DNA of 35,924 bases from Alphaproteobacteria bacterium (GCA_024279035.1 JAJRSA010000029.1:1-35924), one strand, 5' to 3'. Shown: positions 17,434 through 26,214, numbered from the stretch's first letter. Notes: a model not told the origin generated them from the letters alone. Program-made: numbers and translations.

Positions 17434-17535
17434 TTGAACCTATGGAATCTGATCTTTGGGATTGTCAATTTATCCCTTTTGGCATTGATCTTCATATCTT
17501 TTATCTGGATAGTGGAGCGTAGAATTAGGATATGA
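17434..17535 (+). CDS. Candidate 33-residue single-span membrane peptide
   Basis: In the 147-base gap between mltA and the GT2 gene, a TTG at 17434 with a GGGGGA run immediately upstream opens 33 codons ending at TGA 17533-17535. The peptide is one strongly hydrophobic helix (NLIFGIVNLSLLALIFISFI) followed by a short basic tail (ERRIRI), as expected for a membrane peptide with the C-terminus inside. It ends six bases before the GT2 start. The short spacing of the purine run, the TTG start and the small size make this a candidate, not a firm gene. Confidence 0.35.
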   Translation: MNLWNLIFGIVNLSLLALIFISFIWIVERRIRI

Positions 17536-17541
17536 ATAAAT

Positions 17542-18279
17542 ATGACGCTCTCAATTATAACCATTACCTATAACAATCTCGACGGTTTGAAAAAGACGTA
17601 TGAGTCTCTTCAGGCACAAGATATCCAAGAGTATGAATGGATTATTGTGGATGGGGGATCACAAGATGAGAACGTTTCTTTTTTGGAAACTACACATGCT
17701 AATTGGACAAGTGAGCCTGACAAAGGAATTTATGATGCGATGAATAAAGGGATGGATCGCGCGACGGGGGATTATCTTCTCTTTTTGAATGCAGGGGATG
17801 GATTGGCAAACCCTCATACGCTTGAGATTATCTTGGACTCTCTAGCACATAGCCCTGATTTTTTGTATGGGGATTCATTGGAGCAAGATTTGAAGGGAGT
17901 TATCCATTCTAAGAAAGCCAAACCTTATATCACCATTGGAAAAGGGTTATTTACCCACCATCAAGCTATGATTTATAAGGTAACGGAGTTGCGTTACGAT
18001 CTCTCTTATAGCATTGCGAGTGACTATGATTTCACCTATCGATATTTACGAGATGCATTGGCGCACGATCAAAATATTCGCTATATCCCAGAGCCTTTAT
18101 GTGTGTTTGAGGGAGGAGGGGTGTCTCAAACAGCGGCCAAAACGGGGCGTTTGGAGCAATATTACATTCGCCGACATCACCATATCGCAGGCGCTCATCG
18201 TCTTTATCTGATGCACATGCTTAGTTGGACAGTGCGACGGGTTTGTCCCTCTCTTTTTTGGTTTTTAAAAGTTGGTTAA
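17542..18279 (+). CDS. Glycosyltransferase family 2 (WcaE-like)
   Basis: A 245-residue GT-A enzyme. The nucleotide-binding start LSIITITYNNLDGLKKTYESL, the DGGSQD loop and LLFLNAGD (in place of a classic DxD) are typical of GT2 enzymes of colanic-acid type; SDYDFTYRYL follows in the acceptor half. Donor and acceptor are unknown. Its last 59 bases overlap the end of the convergent GT2 gene in another frame. Confidence 0.88.
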   Translation: MTLSIITITYNNLDGLKKTYESLQAQDIQEYEWIIVDGGSQDENVSFLETTHANWTSEPDKGIYDAMNKGMDRATGDYLLFLNAGDGLANPHTLEIILDSLAHSPDFLYGDSLEQDLKGVIHSKKAKPYITIGKGLFTHHQAMIYKVTELRYDLSYSIASDYDFTYRYLRDALAHDQNIRYIPEPLCVFEGGGVSQTAAKTGRLEQYYIRRHHHIAGAHRLYLMHMLSWTVRRVCPSLFWFLKVG

Positions 18280-19093
18280 CCATTTTGTAATAGTGATAAC
18301 GGGTTTTGGCAAAGTGAAAGCCTGCTCTCCCATCCAAAACTCCCTTTTTCAGAAGATAGGAATGAAGAAAAGCGCAAAGCGGGCGACAGGGAAGAGATCT
18401 AAAAAGGCTTTTTATAGTCTGTCTGATGAAAGAAGGGTCTTGAGGGTAGGCTTTATTTTGAATCATATAGGCTTCCCACAGAGCGTATTTTTGATGCCGA
18501 GTGTCCCATTCTTTCATATCCGCAAAAGCGTAATGATCTAGGATGGTTGTAAGCTGTCCGATTTTATAATGTGAAGCTTTTAGGGTCGGCTGATAATGCC
18601 CTTCAATCTCTCCCATACTCTCACACTTCAAATCATCAATCACAGGAAAGACCATACGGTCTTTATGGAGGAGGCAGAGCTTATTATTCTTCAACCCATA
18701 TTTCAGAGGCTTACCCTTCCAAATATAGCCCCCTTTAATAAAAAACCCGCCATAGTGGTTTATGTCTGTCATATGTAGAATGTTGTCTATTTCTTGAGCC
18801 AATTCAGGAAGCATCACCTCATCCGCATCTAAAAAGAAAACCCATTTGTATTTTGTAGGGATCGTATCGAGACAATATTGTCGTTTTTTGGGATATTGCC
18901 CATCCCATTGGTAGGATATGTAATGTGCTCTATGTTTTTTGGCAAAGGTCTGTAGAGCATGATCTTTCCCTGAATGCACCACCCAGACATCCTCAAAATC
19001 CTTAAGAGACCTCAAGCTATGTTCAAACATGGGGCGAAGGTCTTCGCTAATATCCTTGGTTACGATGATGATGGAGGCAGAGATTGTCATCAC
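18221..19093 (-). CDS. Glycosyltransferase family 2 (WaaE/KdtX-like)
   Basis: A 290-residue GT2 enzyme with the donor-binding start SASIIIVTKDISEDL, the VVHSGKDHAL segment, KKRQYCLD and the metal-binding DxD as FFLDADE. The later LDHYAFADMKEWDTRHQKYALWEA resembles the WaaE/KdtX group acting on lipopolysaccharide core or related glycans. Its ATG overlaps the stop of the Wzz-like gene by four bases, so it belongs to the minus-strand unit 22410 to 18221. Confidence 0.85.
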   Translation of the reverse strand: MMTISASIIIVTKDISEDLRPMFEHSLRSLKDFEDVWVVHSGKDHALQTFAKKHRAHYISYQWDGQYPKKRQYCLDTIPTKYKWVFFLDADEVMLPELAQEIDNILHMTDINHYGGFFIKGGYIWKGKPLKYGLKNNKLCLLHKDRMVFPVIDDLKCESMGEIEGHYQPTLKASHYKIGQLTTILDHYAFADMKEWDTRHQKYALWEAYMIQNKAYPQDPSFIRQTIKSLFRSLPCRPLCAFLHSYLLKKGVLDGRAGFHFAKTRYHYYKMVNQLLKTKKERDKPVALSN

Positions 19094-19944
19094 AAAGCAC
19101 GCCTCGCCAATCCAATGAGTGTGCCTCCAAAAGCCCCTAACAGGGTGAATATCACGATCATTAGTGCAGAGCGAGGATGATAGGGAGCGGAAGAATAGGA
19201 CGGAGGATCAATAATGCGCATCGCAAAAGAACGATCCGAATTCACCATAATGGCTTCCCGTTCCAGCTCAATGAGAAGTTGCCCTAAGGCTTTCTTGTGA
19301 TCAATATTCAGAGCCCCATTAAGGGCTTTGGTAATATAAGCACGACGGTCATTGATAAGTTTTTTGTGATCATTTCTAATGATTTCATCGGTTAAGGCAT
19401 GGAGATGTAATAGAAAACTCTCAGCAAAATCGGGATTAGGGTGAGTGGTGCTGATCTCGATAAGGTCGTGCGTATGATGGATAGGAGCCATACGGATCTT
19501 ACGATGGAAATAATGTGCCAGATCATCCCCTGACCACCCTTGAGGTTCGAAGGAGAACAGACCATAGCGCTTATCGTGGGAAATCGCTTTTATATGATCG
19601 GGTATTTTGACCACCATATTGGCCACACGTGAACTACGAAACATCGTCCGATACATGTTCTGATGCATTTGCGAGAGCGTAGAAGCGGTCTTTGTCTGAG
19701 AGAGAAAAGGAGAAGATGTAAGGGAGCCTCGTGGCGCTGTTTGCATAGAGATTGGGGGGACACCCCCCACAATCATTGTGACCTTATAACTGCTTTGCGC
19801 TGTCCAAACATACAAGAGAGCTATCACTAGTCCAACCATGCTCCCAAGAAAGACCTCTTTTTTTACTGCCCATAAATTTTGCACAAAATCAGAGAGTGTC
19901 TCTGGAGATTGAAAACTATGGGAAGAGGAGGCTATTTCTTTCAT
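19090..19944 (-). CDS. Wzz-like polysaccharide chain-length determinant
   Basis: A 284-residue inner-membrane protein with the Wzz topology: a cytoplasmic N-terminus, TM1 at about 31-49, a large periplasmic helical part and TM2 near the C-terminus (about 259-280) preceded by a Pro-rich stretch (DPPSYSSAPYHPRS). It would set the modal length of the glycan made by a Wzy-type polymerase. No tyrosine-kinase (BY-kinase) domain is fused or adjacent. It starts four bases after the stop of the GT4 gene upstream. Confidence 0.82.
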   Translation of the reverse strand: MKEIASSSHSFQSPETLSDFVQNLWAVKKEVFLGSMVGLVIALLYVWTAQSSYKVTMIVGGVPPISMQTAPRGSLTSSPFLSQTKTASTLSQMHQNMYRTMFRSSRVANMVVKIPDHIKAISHDKRYGLFSFEPQGWSGDDLAHYFHRKIRMAPIHHTHDLIEISTTHPNPDFAESFLLHLHALTDEIIRNDHKKLINDRRAYITKALNGALNIDHKKALGQLLIELEREAIMVNSDRSFAMRIIDPPSYSSAPYHPRSALMIVIFTLLGAFGGTLIGLARRAL

Positions 19945-19947
19945 GAT

Positions 19948-21168
19948 TTAAGGCTGGCGCATCAGATCTTGCATGCGTTGAAGCCAGACTTGCCATGATT
20001 GTTCGGGGAGAAAACGTTGGGCGGCTTCGAGGGCACCTTCTTGATGTTTGAACCATCTTTTCTCACTGTTGCGATAGGCCTGTATGGCCTCGACAAGCCT
20101 TTTTTCGTTATTTTGAGAAACCAGTGTGCCACATTCAAAATCACGGATAACCTTAGAAACTTCAGAGTTTTTAGGCCCTACAAAAATGCTTGGTCGTCCT
20201 GCAGCAAGAGCGCTGTAAAATTTTGAAGGCACCATCAGGCCTTCGGCATGTTCATCCAGAGAAATAAGATGAATATCACCACTTTCCATTAAAGCTTTCA
20301 GAGCTGATTCTGGTTGATAGGGGATCAAACGAATATTTGTAATCCCCCGCCTGTCTTTTTCTTTTTGAAGTCCATCATGGCCTTTCTTATCACCAATAAA
20401 GACAAATTCAATGTCAGGTTCTAAATCTTGTATCTGTCGGATAGCCCCTAAAATTGTGTCCATTTTATGCGCACGTCCAATCGTTCCAGCATATAAAACA
20501 CGAAATTTTTGAGATTCATCAAAGATCATATCTTTCTCTTCTTTTGGCGCTTTAATAGTTGTTTCCACTTTCTTTTTTATGCGCTTTTCAGACAGATCTT
20601 TCTTCTGAACAGGGTTATACCAGTTTGGAATGACACTTAAATGGCTCGCCGGGATATTTTTGTTAACAATTTTACGTGCCATGCATCGTCCAATAACGAT
20701 AATTTTGTCACATTTCCTTAACGCGCGTACAGATAGACGATGCGTTAAAAACTTAAGAATTTTAGGATAACCCAAGACAGGAAACAGATCGGGGTATAAA
20801 TCTTGACACCAATGCACATGTCGGGAGCCTTTTAAACAAGAAACGATATTTCCTACCATGACTAAAAGAGGGGGGTCTGTCATCGTCACAATGATATCCG
20901 TCCGAGGATGAGTAACAGCCATGCTCAGTAAGCGCACCCATGCCCACAGATATCCAAAGAGGCTTTTTCCAAAGAGGGCTTTGGCGGTCTTAATTTTGAG
21001 TTTATTAGAAGGCGTATGATCCTCTTTTGTTGTATGAAGCGAGAGAACAGAGACTTCCCATCCATCTTGTGCAAATGCATGGGAGATATCTCTCAAGACA
21101 CGCCCCGTCTCTCCCTTTTCAGGGTAGAGAACACGATTGAGAAAAAGGATAGAGGGTTTTGTCCGCAT
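19948..21168 (-). CDS. Glycosyltransferase family 4 (WbuB-like)
   Basis: A 406-residue GT-B enzyme. The N-terminus SILFLNRVLYPEKGETGRVLRDIS is of the WbuB/ExoY-neighbour type; FRVLYAGTIGRAHKMDTIL starts the donor domain and is followed by FIGDKKGHDGLQ and a late EGLMVPSKFYSALAAGRPSIFVG, where the acid of the usual E-x7-E motif is shifted or replaced. A long Lys/Glu-rich insert (about residues 195-220) lies between the domains. It is separated by 21 bases from the preceding O-antigen ligase-like gene. Confidence 0.87.
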   Translation of the reverse strand: MRTKPSILFLNRVLYPEKGETGRVLRDISHAFAQDGWEVSVLSLHTTKEDHTPSNKLKIKTAKALFGKSLFGYLWAWVRLLSMAVTHPRTDIIVTMTDPPLLVMVGNIVSCLKGSRHVHWCQDLYPDLFPVLGYPKILKFLTHRLSVRALRKCDKIIVIGRCMARKIVNKNIPASHLSVIPNWYNPVQKKDLSEKRIKKKVETTIKAPKEEKDMIFDESQKFRVLYAGTIGRAHKMDTILGAIRQIQDLEPDIEFVFIGDKKGHDGLQKEKDRRGITNIRLIPYQPESALKALMESGDIHLISLDEHAEGLMVPSKFYSALAAGRPSIFVGPKNSEVSKVIRDFECGTLVSQNNEKRLVEAIQAYRNSEKRWFKHQEGALEAAQRFLPEQSWQVWLQRMQDLMRQP

Positions 21169-21189
21169 AACCCCTCCTCACTAGCATGA

Positions 21190-22410
21190 TCAAGAGGGCT
21201 CTGCAATGGATTTCTCTTCTGAGAAACAGAGACTTAACAAAAGAGTTAAGCACAATCCAAACCCGAGTGATTTGTATCCTCCATATAAAAGCATGTTGAC
21301 TGAGAGGCATAAGATAAGAGCTGTTAACAGGATAAAAGAATGATGGTTTTTTAATGATACTCTTTGAGAAAGACTCCGTAGAGTACTCACACAAAATGCC
21401 ATCATTAAAATAACGCCTACCAAACCAGTCTTTAACCATAAAGAAGAAAATAAATTATGAGTAAAATTAACATACAATCCAGCAGAGGAGGGAGATTCTA
21501 TACCAGCGCCCCATCCAAGACCTATCATATGAGTGATTGGTGATGATCCAAGCTCTTGCGAGACAACAAATATTTCTTCAAAACGTTGATTTAAACCCAC
21601 CTCTCTTTGTTTTTCGAAGAGAGGTGTGAGCTTATCTAACAAGAGATCTTGAAAAACAACAAGACTAACAATACCTATCATAGCTAACATCACACTCTTT
21701 TTGGGACGATAGATTATAGCCCATAAACTCATAGCACTCAGAGAGAAAAAAACGGCGCCAATCCCTGCACGCATAGAACTTCTATAGAGTACATACGTTG
21801 AAAAAAATGTAAGCAGTAAAGTACAACACACAAAAGAAACTTTCTGTATTATTTTTGTATTTCCAGAGAGAAAAATAAAATAAAGGAACATCATACTTAA
21901 AGCACATGCTGTAAACAATATTTCAGGAGATATGGACAAATAAAGAGCTCCTATTTCCCCTGTATCTGATTGTCCATTCTTCTCATGCAAATTTTTTATA
22001 ACGCGCAAGGAAAAAAGGGTACCTATACCAAAAATAAGATATTGAAAGTTTTTTAAAAAATCTTTCTTAGAAAAGTGATAAAAGAAAAAGAGAGGAAGAC
22101 AGAGCATCAAAAAGCTTGCGTAATCCCGTACGATCCAATTTAAATTTTGTCCATGAATAAGTGCCATCCCAACGCCCATAGCTGTCCCCCATATGAAAAG
22201 GAGAAATAGCCAAAAAAGAGGACGGGGAATGGTTTGGACATTTCTAAAGGGTGTTATTATCCCTTGAACCCCAACACTTATCATAAGGATAATAAAAACA
22301 GAGCACTCAACCCAGCTCAGTTGGTCAGGAGAGGAGGATCCAAAAATCCCATATATACTCCCCAAAAGAAAAAGAGAACTCTTCTGTAAAAAGGATAACG
22401 GGTTCTTCAT
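21190..22410 (-). CDS. O-antigen ligase / polymerase-like membrane protein
   Basis: A 406-residue protein with about ten to eleven hydrophobic segments and one larger external loop (about 240-330). That loop holds LGWGAGIE and NFTHNLFSSLWLKTGLVG, the H-N pattern of the Wzy_C/WaaL (O-antigen ligase) superfamily, and YRSSMRAGIGA precedes it. It could ligate glycan to lipid A-core or polymerise repeat units; sequence alone does not separate these. The adjacent Wzz-like gene favours a polymerase. Confidence 0.8.
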   Translation of the reverse strand: MKNPLSFLQKSSLFLLGSIYGIFGSSSPDQLSWVECSVFIILMISVGVQGIITPFRNVQTIPRPLFWLFLLFIWGTAMGVGMALIHGQNLNWIVRDYASFLMLCLPLFFFYHFSKKDFLKNFQYLIFGIGTLFSLRVIKNLHEKNGQSDTGEIGALYLSISPEILFTACALSMMFLYFIFLSGNTKIIQKVSFVCCTLLLTFFSTYVLYRSSMRAGIGAVFFSLSAMSLWAIIYRPKKSVMLAMIGIVSLVVFQDLLLDKLTPLFEKQREVGLNQRFEEIFVVSQELGSSPITHMIGLGWGAGIESPSSAGLYVNFTHNLFSSLWLKTGLVGVILMMAFCVSTLRSLSQRVSLKNHHSFILLTALILCLSVNMLLYGGYKSLGFGLCLTLLLSLCFSEEKSIAEPS

Positions 22411-22435
22411 AAGGAGATATTGGACTCAAATGTAG

Positions 22436-22906
22436 TTATCTAAAATCTTTGAAGATAGGCTTAGGTTTTTTAGAATCCTCACTACTTTTCCGCCTAATAA
22501 TAGTGGTTTTTTGTACCGATCCATCAGTGGTTTTTGAGGCCGTAGGGCGTCCTGTTGTACTTGTTAGTGTACCTGTGCCAGATTGTTGAAGCTGTTTTCT
22601 GTAGTTATCTATATTTTCTTGTTGTTGCCTTTGCATAAAATTTTGAGTCTCGCTCATTAAGCGCCCCCTCTTTGCCATAGCATTTTTCATGGATTGTCTA
22701 TTGATGTCTGCCTGATTCATAGTTTGGGCTTGTTTTTGTTTTGAATGTGACGGGGTAGGTTTTACCGTACTATTTTTCTTCTTAGAACTTGAAGACCCAC
22801 TGAACGCATTTTTTATTTTATTTAAGAACACGGGACCTCCCGCATAGGAAGCAGAACTTACCAATGTTAAAAAACAAATAGTAAAGAGGATTATAATTTT
22901 GTTCAT
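22436..22906 (-). CDS. Secreted Gln/Lys/Ser-rich small protein
   Basis: A 156-residue protein with a clear signal peptide (NKIIILFTICFLTLVSSASYA, cleavage near residue 22). The mature part is low in hydrophobics, rich in Lys, Ser, Gln and Thr, and strongly basic, with a Gln-rich helical stretch in the middle and a Lys-rich C-terminus. I recognise no family. It lies 25 bases upstream of the O-antigen ligase-like gene on the same strand, so it may be the first gene of that transcript. Confidence 0.65.
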   Translation of the reverse strand: MNKIIILFTICFLTLVSSASYAGGPVFLNKIKNAFSGSSSSKKKNSTVKPTPSHSKQKQAQTMNQADINRQSMKNAMAKRGRLMSETQNFMQRQQQENIDNYRKQLQQSGTGTLTSTTGRPTASKTTDGSVQKTTIIRRKSSEDSKKPKPIFKDFR

Positions 22907-23222
22907 TTCTTGAACTCCTTCAATTATACATGATGACTTATTCTATCTAGAAATAATTTTTAAGGAAGAGATATTTGTCCGCCCGTATTTGTTTGAAACT
23001 GTATAGGGTTTCTCAAACGACTTTCTTCCACAAGTTTTTTGTAAACACTTGATTCACTCCCATGATAACTCAAAATAAGCTGAGTGTGCAAATTTGAGCC
23101 TCTTTTGAGTTATCTTCTTTTTAATCAGATATATTCCAAAAGAGAGTATTAACAGTTTCTTTACCTTTTCAGGGCACACTTGAGGCACAAAATGAAATTG
23201 CACAGAGAAAGAGGAGTGCACC
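22907..23222. other. Intergenic region between divergent unknown genes
   Basis: A 316-base AT-rich gap that must carry the promoters for the genes at 22906 (minus) and 23223 (plus). Its only marked structure is a 12-base perfect inverted repeat (23064-23075 GATAACTCAAAA and 23103-23114). No RNA gene or convincing reading frame; the short minus-strand frame across it lacks coding character. Confidence 0.5.
23064..23114. repeat. 12-base inverted repeat, possible hairpin
   Basis: Arms GATAACTCAAAA (23064-23075) and its exact complement (23103-23114) enclose 27 bases. On the plus strand the right arm is followed by CTTCTTTTT, terminator-like, but no plus-strand gene precedes it nearby. It could act in the leader of the 23223 gene or be a protein-binding site. 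Confidence 0.45.
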
Positions 23223-23894
23223 ATGCACATTAATATCAAAAAGTTTTTAAAAGAATGTGGTCTTGAGCAAGAGAGATTTTATCCTGGAAAACGATTCGTA
23301 AAAAAATGTGTACAATTTGGTGAGTTTAAAAGCCATGCAATTGTGTATGATTGGAAAAATCCTGATCTTATTCGTATTGAAGTTAAAGCTGGACTTTCTG
23401 GAGATCATTCTAATCTTCTTCCAAAGGAATTAGCTAAATATCCAGTTAGTTTACAAGCAGAAACTTTCTTTGAAATCGATGTGAACTCAGGGTATCTATC
23501 CCATGTGTCTTCAGAGGAGGAAGAAGGGGAGGAAGAAGGATCAAAAGGGAAATCGGGCGATAGCAAAGGACAAAAAAAGAAGAAAAAAAGTGCCTTAAGT
23601 ATATCAAGTTTCTCTGAAGCCGTTATAGGCCTTATTCCTGATGCTGGAGAAATAACAAAAGCTGTTATTATGGGGATGGAAATTGCTCAAGAAGCAATGG
23701 CTCCTGTTATAGATGCCTTTATCAAGCAGGCAGAAAAATCAAAAATCACTGCGAGTGATCTTTTGTCAAAAGCTGGAAAATTTATTACAAAATACCAACC
23801 CCCTGCCTTCATGGAAGCTAAAGGGAATGAAGATGCTCCGTACAAGTATGATAGTGAGAAAAATCAATCAATGTTTGGCATGAACTTAGGATAG
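23223..23894 (+). CDS. Hypothetical protein with charged central linker
   Basis: A 223-residue protein in three parts: an N-terminal module (about 1-95) rich in aromatic and charged residues; a very charged low-complexity linker (about 97-122) that is first acidic (SSEEEEGEEEG) and then Lys-rich (KKKKK); and a C-terminal helical part with a hydrophobic stretch (AVIGLIPDAGEITKAVIMGMEIA), not convincingly transmembrane. No signal peptide and no family that I recognise. GAGGAG sits at good spacing before ATG 23223. It converges with coaE across ten bases. Confidence 0.65.
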   Translation: MHINIKKFLKECGLEQERFYPGKRFVKKCVQFGEFKSHAIVYDWKNPDLIRIEVKAGLSGDHSNLLPKELAKYPVSLQAETFFEIDVNSGYLSHVSSEEEEGEEEGSKGKSGDSKGQKKKKKSALSISSFSEAVIGLIPDAGEITKAVIMGMEIAQEAMAPVIDAFIKQAEKSKITASDLLSKAGKFITKYQPPAFMEAKGNEDAPYKYDSEKNQSMFGMNLG

Positions 23895-23904
23895 AACGTG
23901 CTGA

Positions 23905-24507
23905 TTATTTAGTTCTTTCTTTAATATTTTGTAAAACGTTAAATACTTGGCGATGAGTAAATGCTAACCCTTGTCCTGTCTGTACAATAAAATCTGCTCT
24001 CTGTTGTTTTTCGGCATCGCTCATTTGAGCGTTCAGGATCGCATTGAAACGCTCTATAGTCATATTGGGACGGGACAGAATGCGCTGGGTTTGGATAAAG
24101 AAGGGGGCGGTTACGACGAGTGTATGATCTACGCGTGACTCTGCGCCTGTTTCAAAGAGGAGAGGGATATCTAACACAATTTTTTTGATGCCTTTGGCAC
24201 GCATAGCATGGATAAACTTTTGTTGCTCATAGCGTACAAAAGGATGAATGTAGTTTTCCAATAGCTGTTTTTTCTCTGGATCAGAGAAAACGAGCTCTCC
24301 TAGTATCTGGCGATCAAGTGTATTTTTCTTTTTATTCCAGCTCTCTGGAAAAGTTTTTGCAATCGCTTCAAAGACAGGACTGTGATAGTCGAGTGCTTTG
24401 TGCGCAGCTTTATCGGACTCATGGACGGGAACGCCGTGTCGAGAAAACAGAGTGCCGACAGTTGATTTCCCCATTCCAATCGAGCCTGTAAGACCTAGAA
24501 TAATCAT
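23905..24507 (-). CDS. coaE: Dephospho-CoA kinase
   Basis: CoaE phosphorylates the 3-prime hydroxyl of dephospho-CoA, the last step of CoA synthesis. The 200-residue protein begins with the P-loop GLTGSIGMGKST (Walker A, residues 5-16), has DIPLLFE for the substrate site and the C-terminal region typical of the family (RFNAILNAQMSDAEKQQRADFIVQTG). Its ATG overlaps the aroE stop (ATGA), giving coupled translation in the order PPSR-aroE-coaE. Confidence 0.96.
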   Translation of the reverse strand: MIILGLTGSIGMGKSTVGTLFSRHGVPVHESDKAAHKALDYHSPVFEAIAKTFPESWNKKKNTLDRQILGELVFSDPEKKQLLENYIHPFVRYEQQKFIHAMRAKGIKKIVLDIPLLFETGAESRVDHTLVVTAPFFIQTQRILSRPNMTIERFNAILNAQMSDAEKQQRADFIVQTGQGLAFTHRQVFNVLQNIKERTK

Positions 24508-25325
24508 GCGAGAACCTTTTGAATAAGGAGATTATCCACTTCAGGCACAATGCCATACCATGTTTTAAAGGCTTGTTGGGCTTGATAGAGAAGCATCCCA
24601 ATACCTGTGACAATAGGGTTGCCTCGTGCCTGTGCCTCTTGTAATAAAGGCGTTATTAATGGAGCGTATACAATATCATAAACAGTTGCGTGAGAGGGGA
24701 GTGTCTCTAAAGGCATTTCTAATAGGCTTTGTCCTTCCATCCCCAATAATGTTGTATTAATGAGAAGATTACACTCTTTTATAGCCTCTGTACGTTCTTC
24801 CCATGGCATCACAGATCCACCCATATCAGCGACAATATTTCCTGCTTTTGAAAGCGTACGATTACATATTTTGATTACAGGTACATTTTTGTCTTTGAGG
24901 GCGTACGCAACCGCACGTGCTGCGCCCCCCGCACCCAAAACAACAGCAGGGCCTGCACCCCATTCAAAATCAGGGTGAGACATTTCTAAGTTCTTGGAAA
25001 ACCCGTACGCATCTGTATTTGATCCATAGAGTTTATGATCTTTTAAATGAAGGGTATTCACAGCGCCAATTTCGTGGGAAGTCGTATCAAAGAAATCACA
25101 ATAGGATCGAATAGAGTGTTTATGAGGCAGGGTCACGTTAAACCCGTTATAGTCCTCTTTAAGGCATCTTCTAAGTGTTCGCTCCAGTGTATCAGGAGGG
25201 CTATCAACGGCGTCATACTGGCCGTCTAAGCCATATTTTTTAATCCAGTATTTATGGATTAAGGGGGATTTACTGTGTTGAACAGGATGCCCAAGAATGG
25301 CTAGTTTTTTATAATTATGTGCCAT
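24504..25325 (-). CDS. aroE: Shikimate dehydrogenase
   Basis: AroE reduces 3-dehydroshikimate with NADPH in aromatic amino-acid synthesis. From the chosen start the protein has 273 residues, the family's usual size: shikimate-binding SKSPLIH (18-24), catalytic Lys69 in NVTLPHK and Asp105 in NTDAYGF, the NADP motif GAGGAARA, and GMLLYQAQQAF at the end. The start is ATG 25325 with GAGAAGG upstream; the frame runs back to 25400 but that part lies inside the PPSR gene and precedes the conserved N-terminus. It overlaps PPSR by 11 bases. Confidence 0.96.
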   Translation of the reverse strand: MAHNYKKLAILGHPVQHSKSPLIHKYWIKKYGLDGQYDAVDSPPDTLERTLRRCLKEDYNGFNVTLPHKHSIRSYCDFFDTTSHEIGAVNTLHLKDHKLYGSNTDAYGFSKNLEMSHPDFEWGAGPAVVLGAGGAARAVAYALKDKNVPVIKICNRTLSKAGNIVADMGGSVMPWEERTEAIKECNLLINTTLLGMEGQSLLEMPLETLPSHATVYDIVYAPLITPLLQEAQARGNPIVTGIGMLLYQAQQAFKTWYGIVPEVDNLLIQKVLA

Positions 25326-26160
25326 GTTTAGACCTTCTCTTTTGAAGCAAAACCATAATTTCAGCAGCGGTTTCTTCAATAGAGCGCTTGGTAACATCAA
25401 TAATTGGCCATTTATTTTCCTTAAAAAACTTATGAGCCGTACGGACTTCTTCTTCTATGTTTTCAGGATCAAGATAGGCGTTTCTATCAAGTTTGTTATG
25501 TTCATCGGCGCGCAACCGTGTAGAGCGGAGTTGAAGGAGACGGTCTGGGGACTCGGTCAAGCCCACAAATAAAGGTGGATGCTCAAGATGGAGAAGGTTT
25601 TCTGGAAAAGGGACATGAGGCACAAGAGGAATATTCCCTGCCCGAATTCCTCTGCGCGCTAAAAAAATACAGGTGGGAGTTTTAGATGTACGGGAGACTC
25701 CGACGAGAACAACATCTGCCTCTTCTAATCCTTTTAAATGTTGTCCATCATCATAGCCGAGTGCAAAATCAATGGCTTCAATCCGTTTAAAATAATCATC
25801 ATCCATTACATGTTGTAATCCCGGAACACCTTGCGCATGTAGCCCTGTATAGGAGGAAAGCGCTTTAAGTAGGGGATCCATAACGGCAATACAAGGAATA
25901 TCAAGTTTTTCACAATGTTTACGGAGTACTTTACGCATCGCCCCCTCCACAAACGTAAAAAGCACTGGCCCAGGATGTTTTTCAATATTCTCCAATACAC
26001 GTGACATTTGGCGTTGTGTACGGATCAAAGGCCAGTAGCGCTCTTGCGGATCAATTCCCTCGAACTGAGAAAGTGCTGCGCGCGCCAGACTTTGCAAGGT
26101 TGTCCCTGTTGCATCTGAGACAAGATGAATATAAAAACTTTTAGTTTTGGAGCCCGTCAT
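25315..26160 (-). CDS. Pyruvate, phosphate dikinase / PEP synthase regulatory protein (PPSR)
   Basis: This DUF299-family enzyme is a bifunctional kinase and pyrophosphorylase that uses ADP to inactivate, and phosphate to reactivate, pyruvate phosphate dikinase or PEP synthase. The 281-residue sequence has the N-terminal HLVSDATGTT and the nucleotide-binding GVSRTSKT (154-161) followed by PTCIFLARRG. Whether the target here is PPDK or PpsA cannot be told because neither lies in the window. Its place before aroE and coaE is a common alphaproteobacterial order. Confidence 0.93.
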   Translation of the reverse strand: MTGSKTKSFYIHLVSDATGTTLQSLARAALSQFEGIDPQERYWPLIRTQRQMSRVLENIEKHPGPVLFTFVEGAMRKVLRKHCEKLDIPCIAVMDPLLKALSSYTGLHAQGVPGLQHVMDDDYFKRIEAIDFALGYDDGQHLKGLEEADVVLVGVSRTSKTPTCIFLARRGIRAGNIPLVPHVPFPENLLHLEHPPLFVGLTESPDRLLQLRSTRLRADEHNKLDRNAYLDPENIEEEVRTAHKFFKENKWPIIDVTKRSIEETAAEIMVLLQKRRSKHGT

Positions 26161-26214
26161 TTGTCTATCGTATCATGCCAATGGGGCATGACAAGGGAAG
26201 ATAGAATACGTCCT

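Noticed and set aside
17420-17445. GGGGGATTGAACC, resembling the T-arm of a tRNA on the minus strand
   Set aside because: The bases flanking the would-be T-loop do not pair (AUAGG against CCCCU), and no anticodon or acceptor arm can be built around it.
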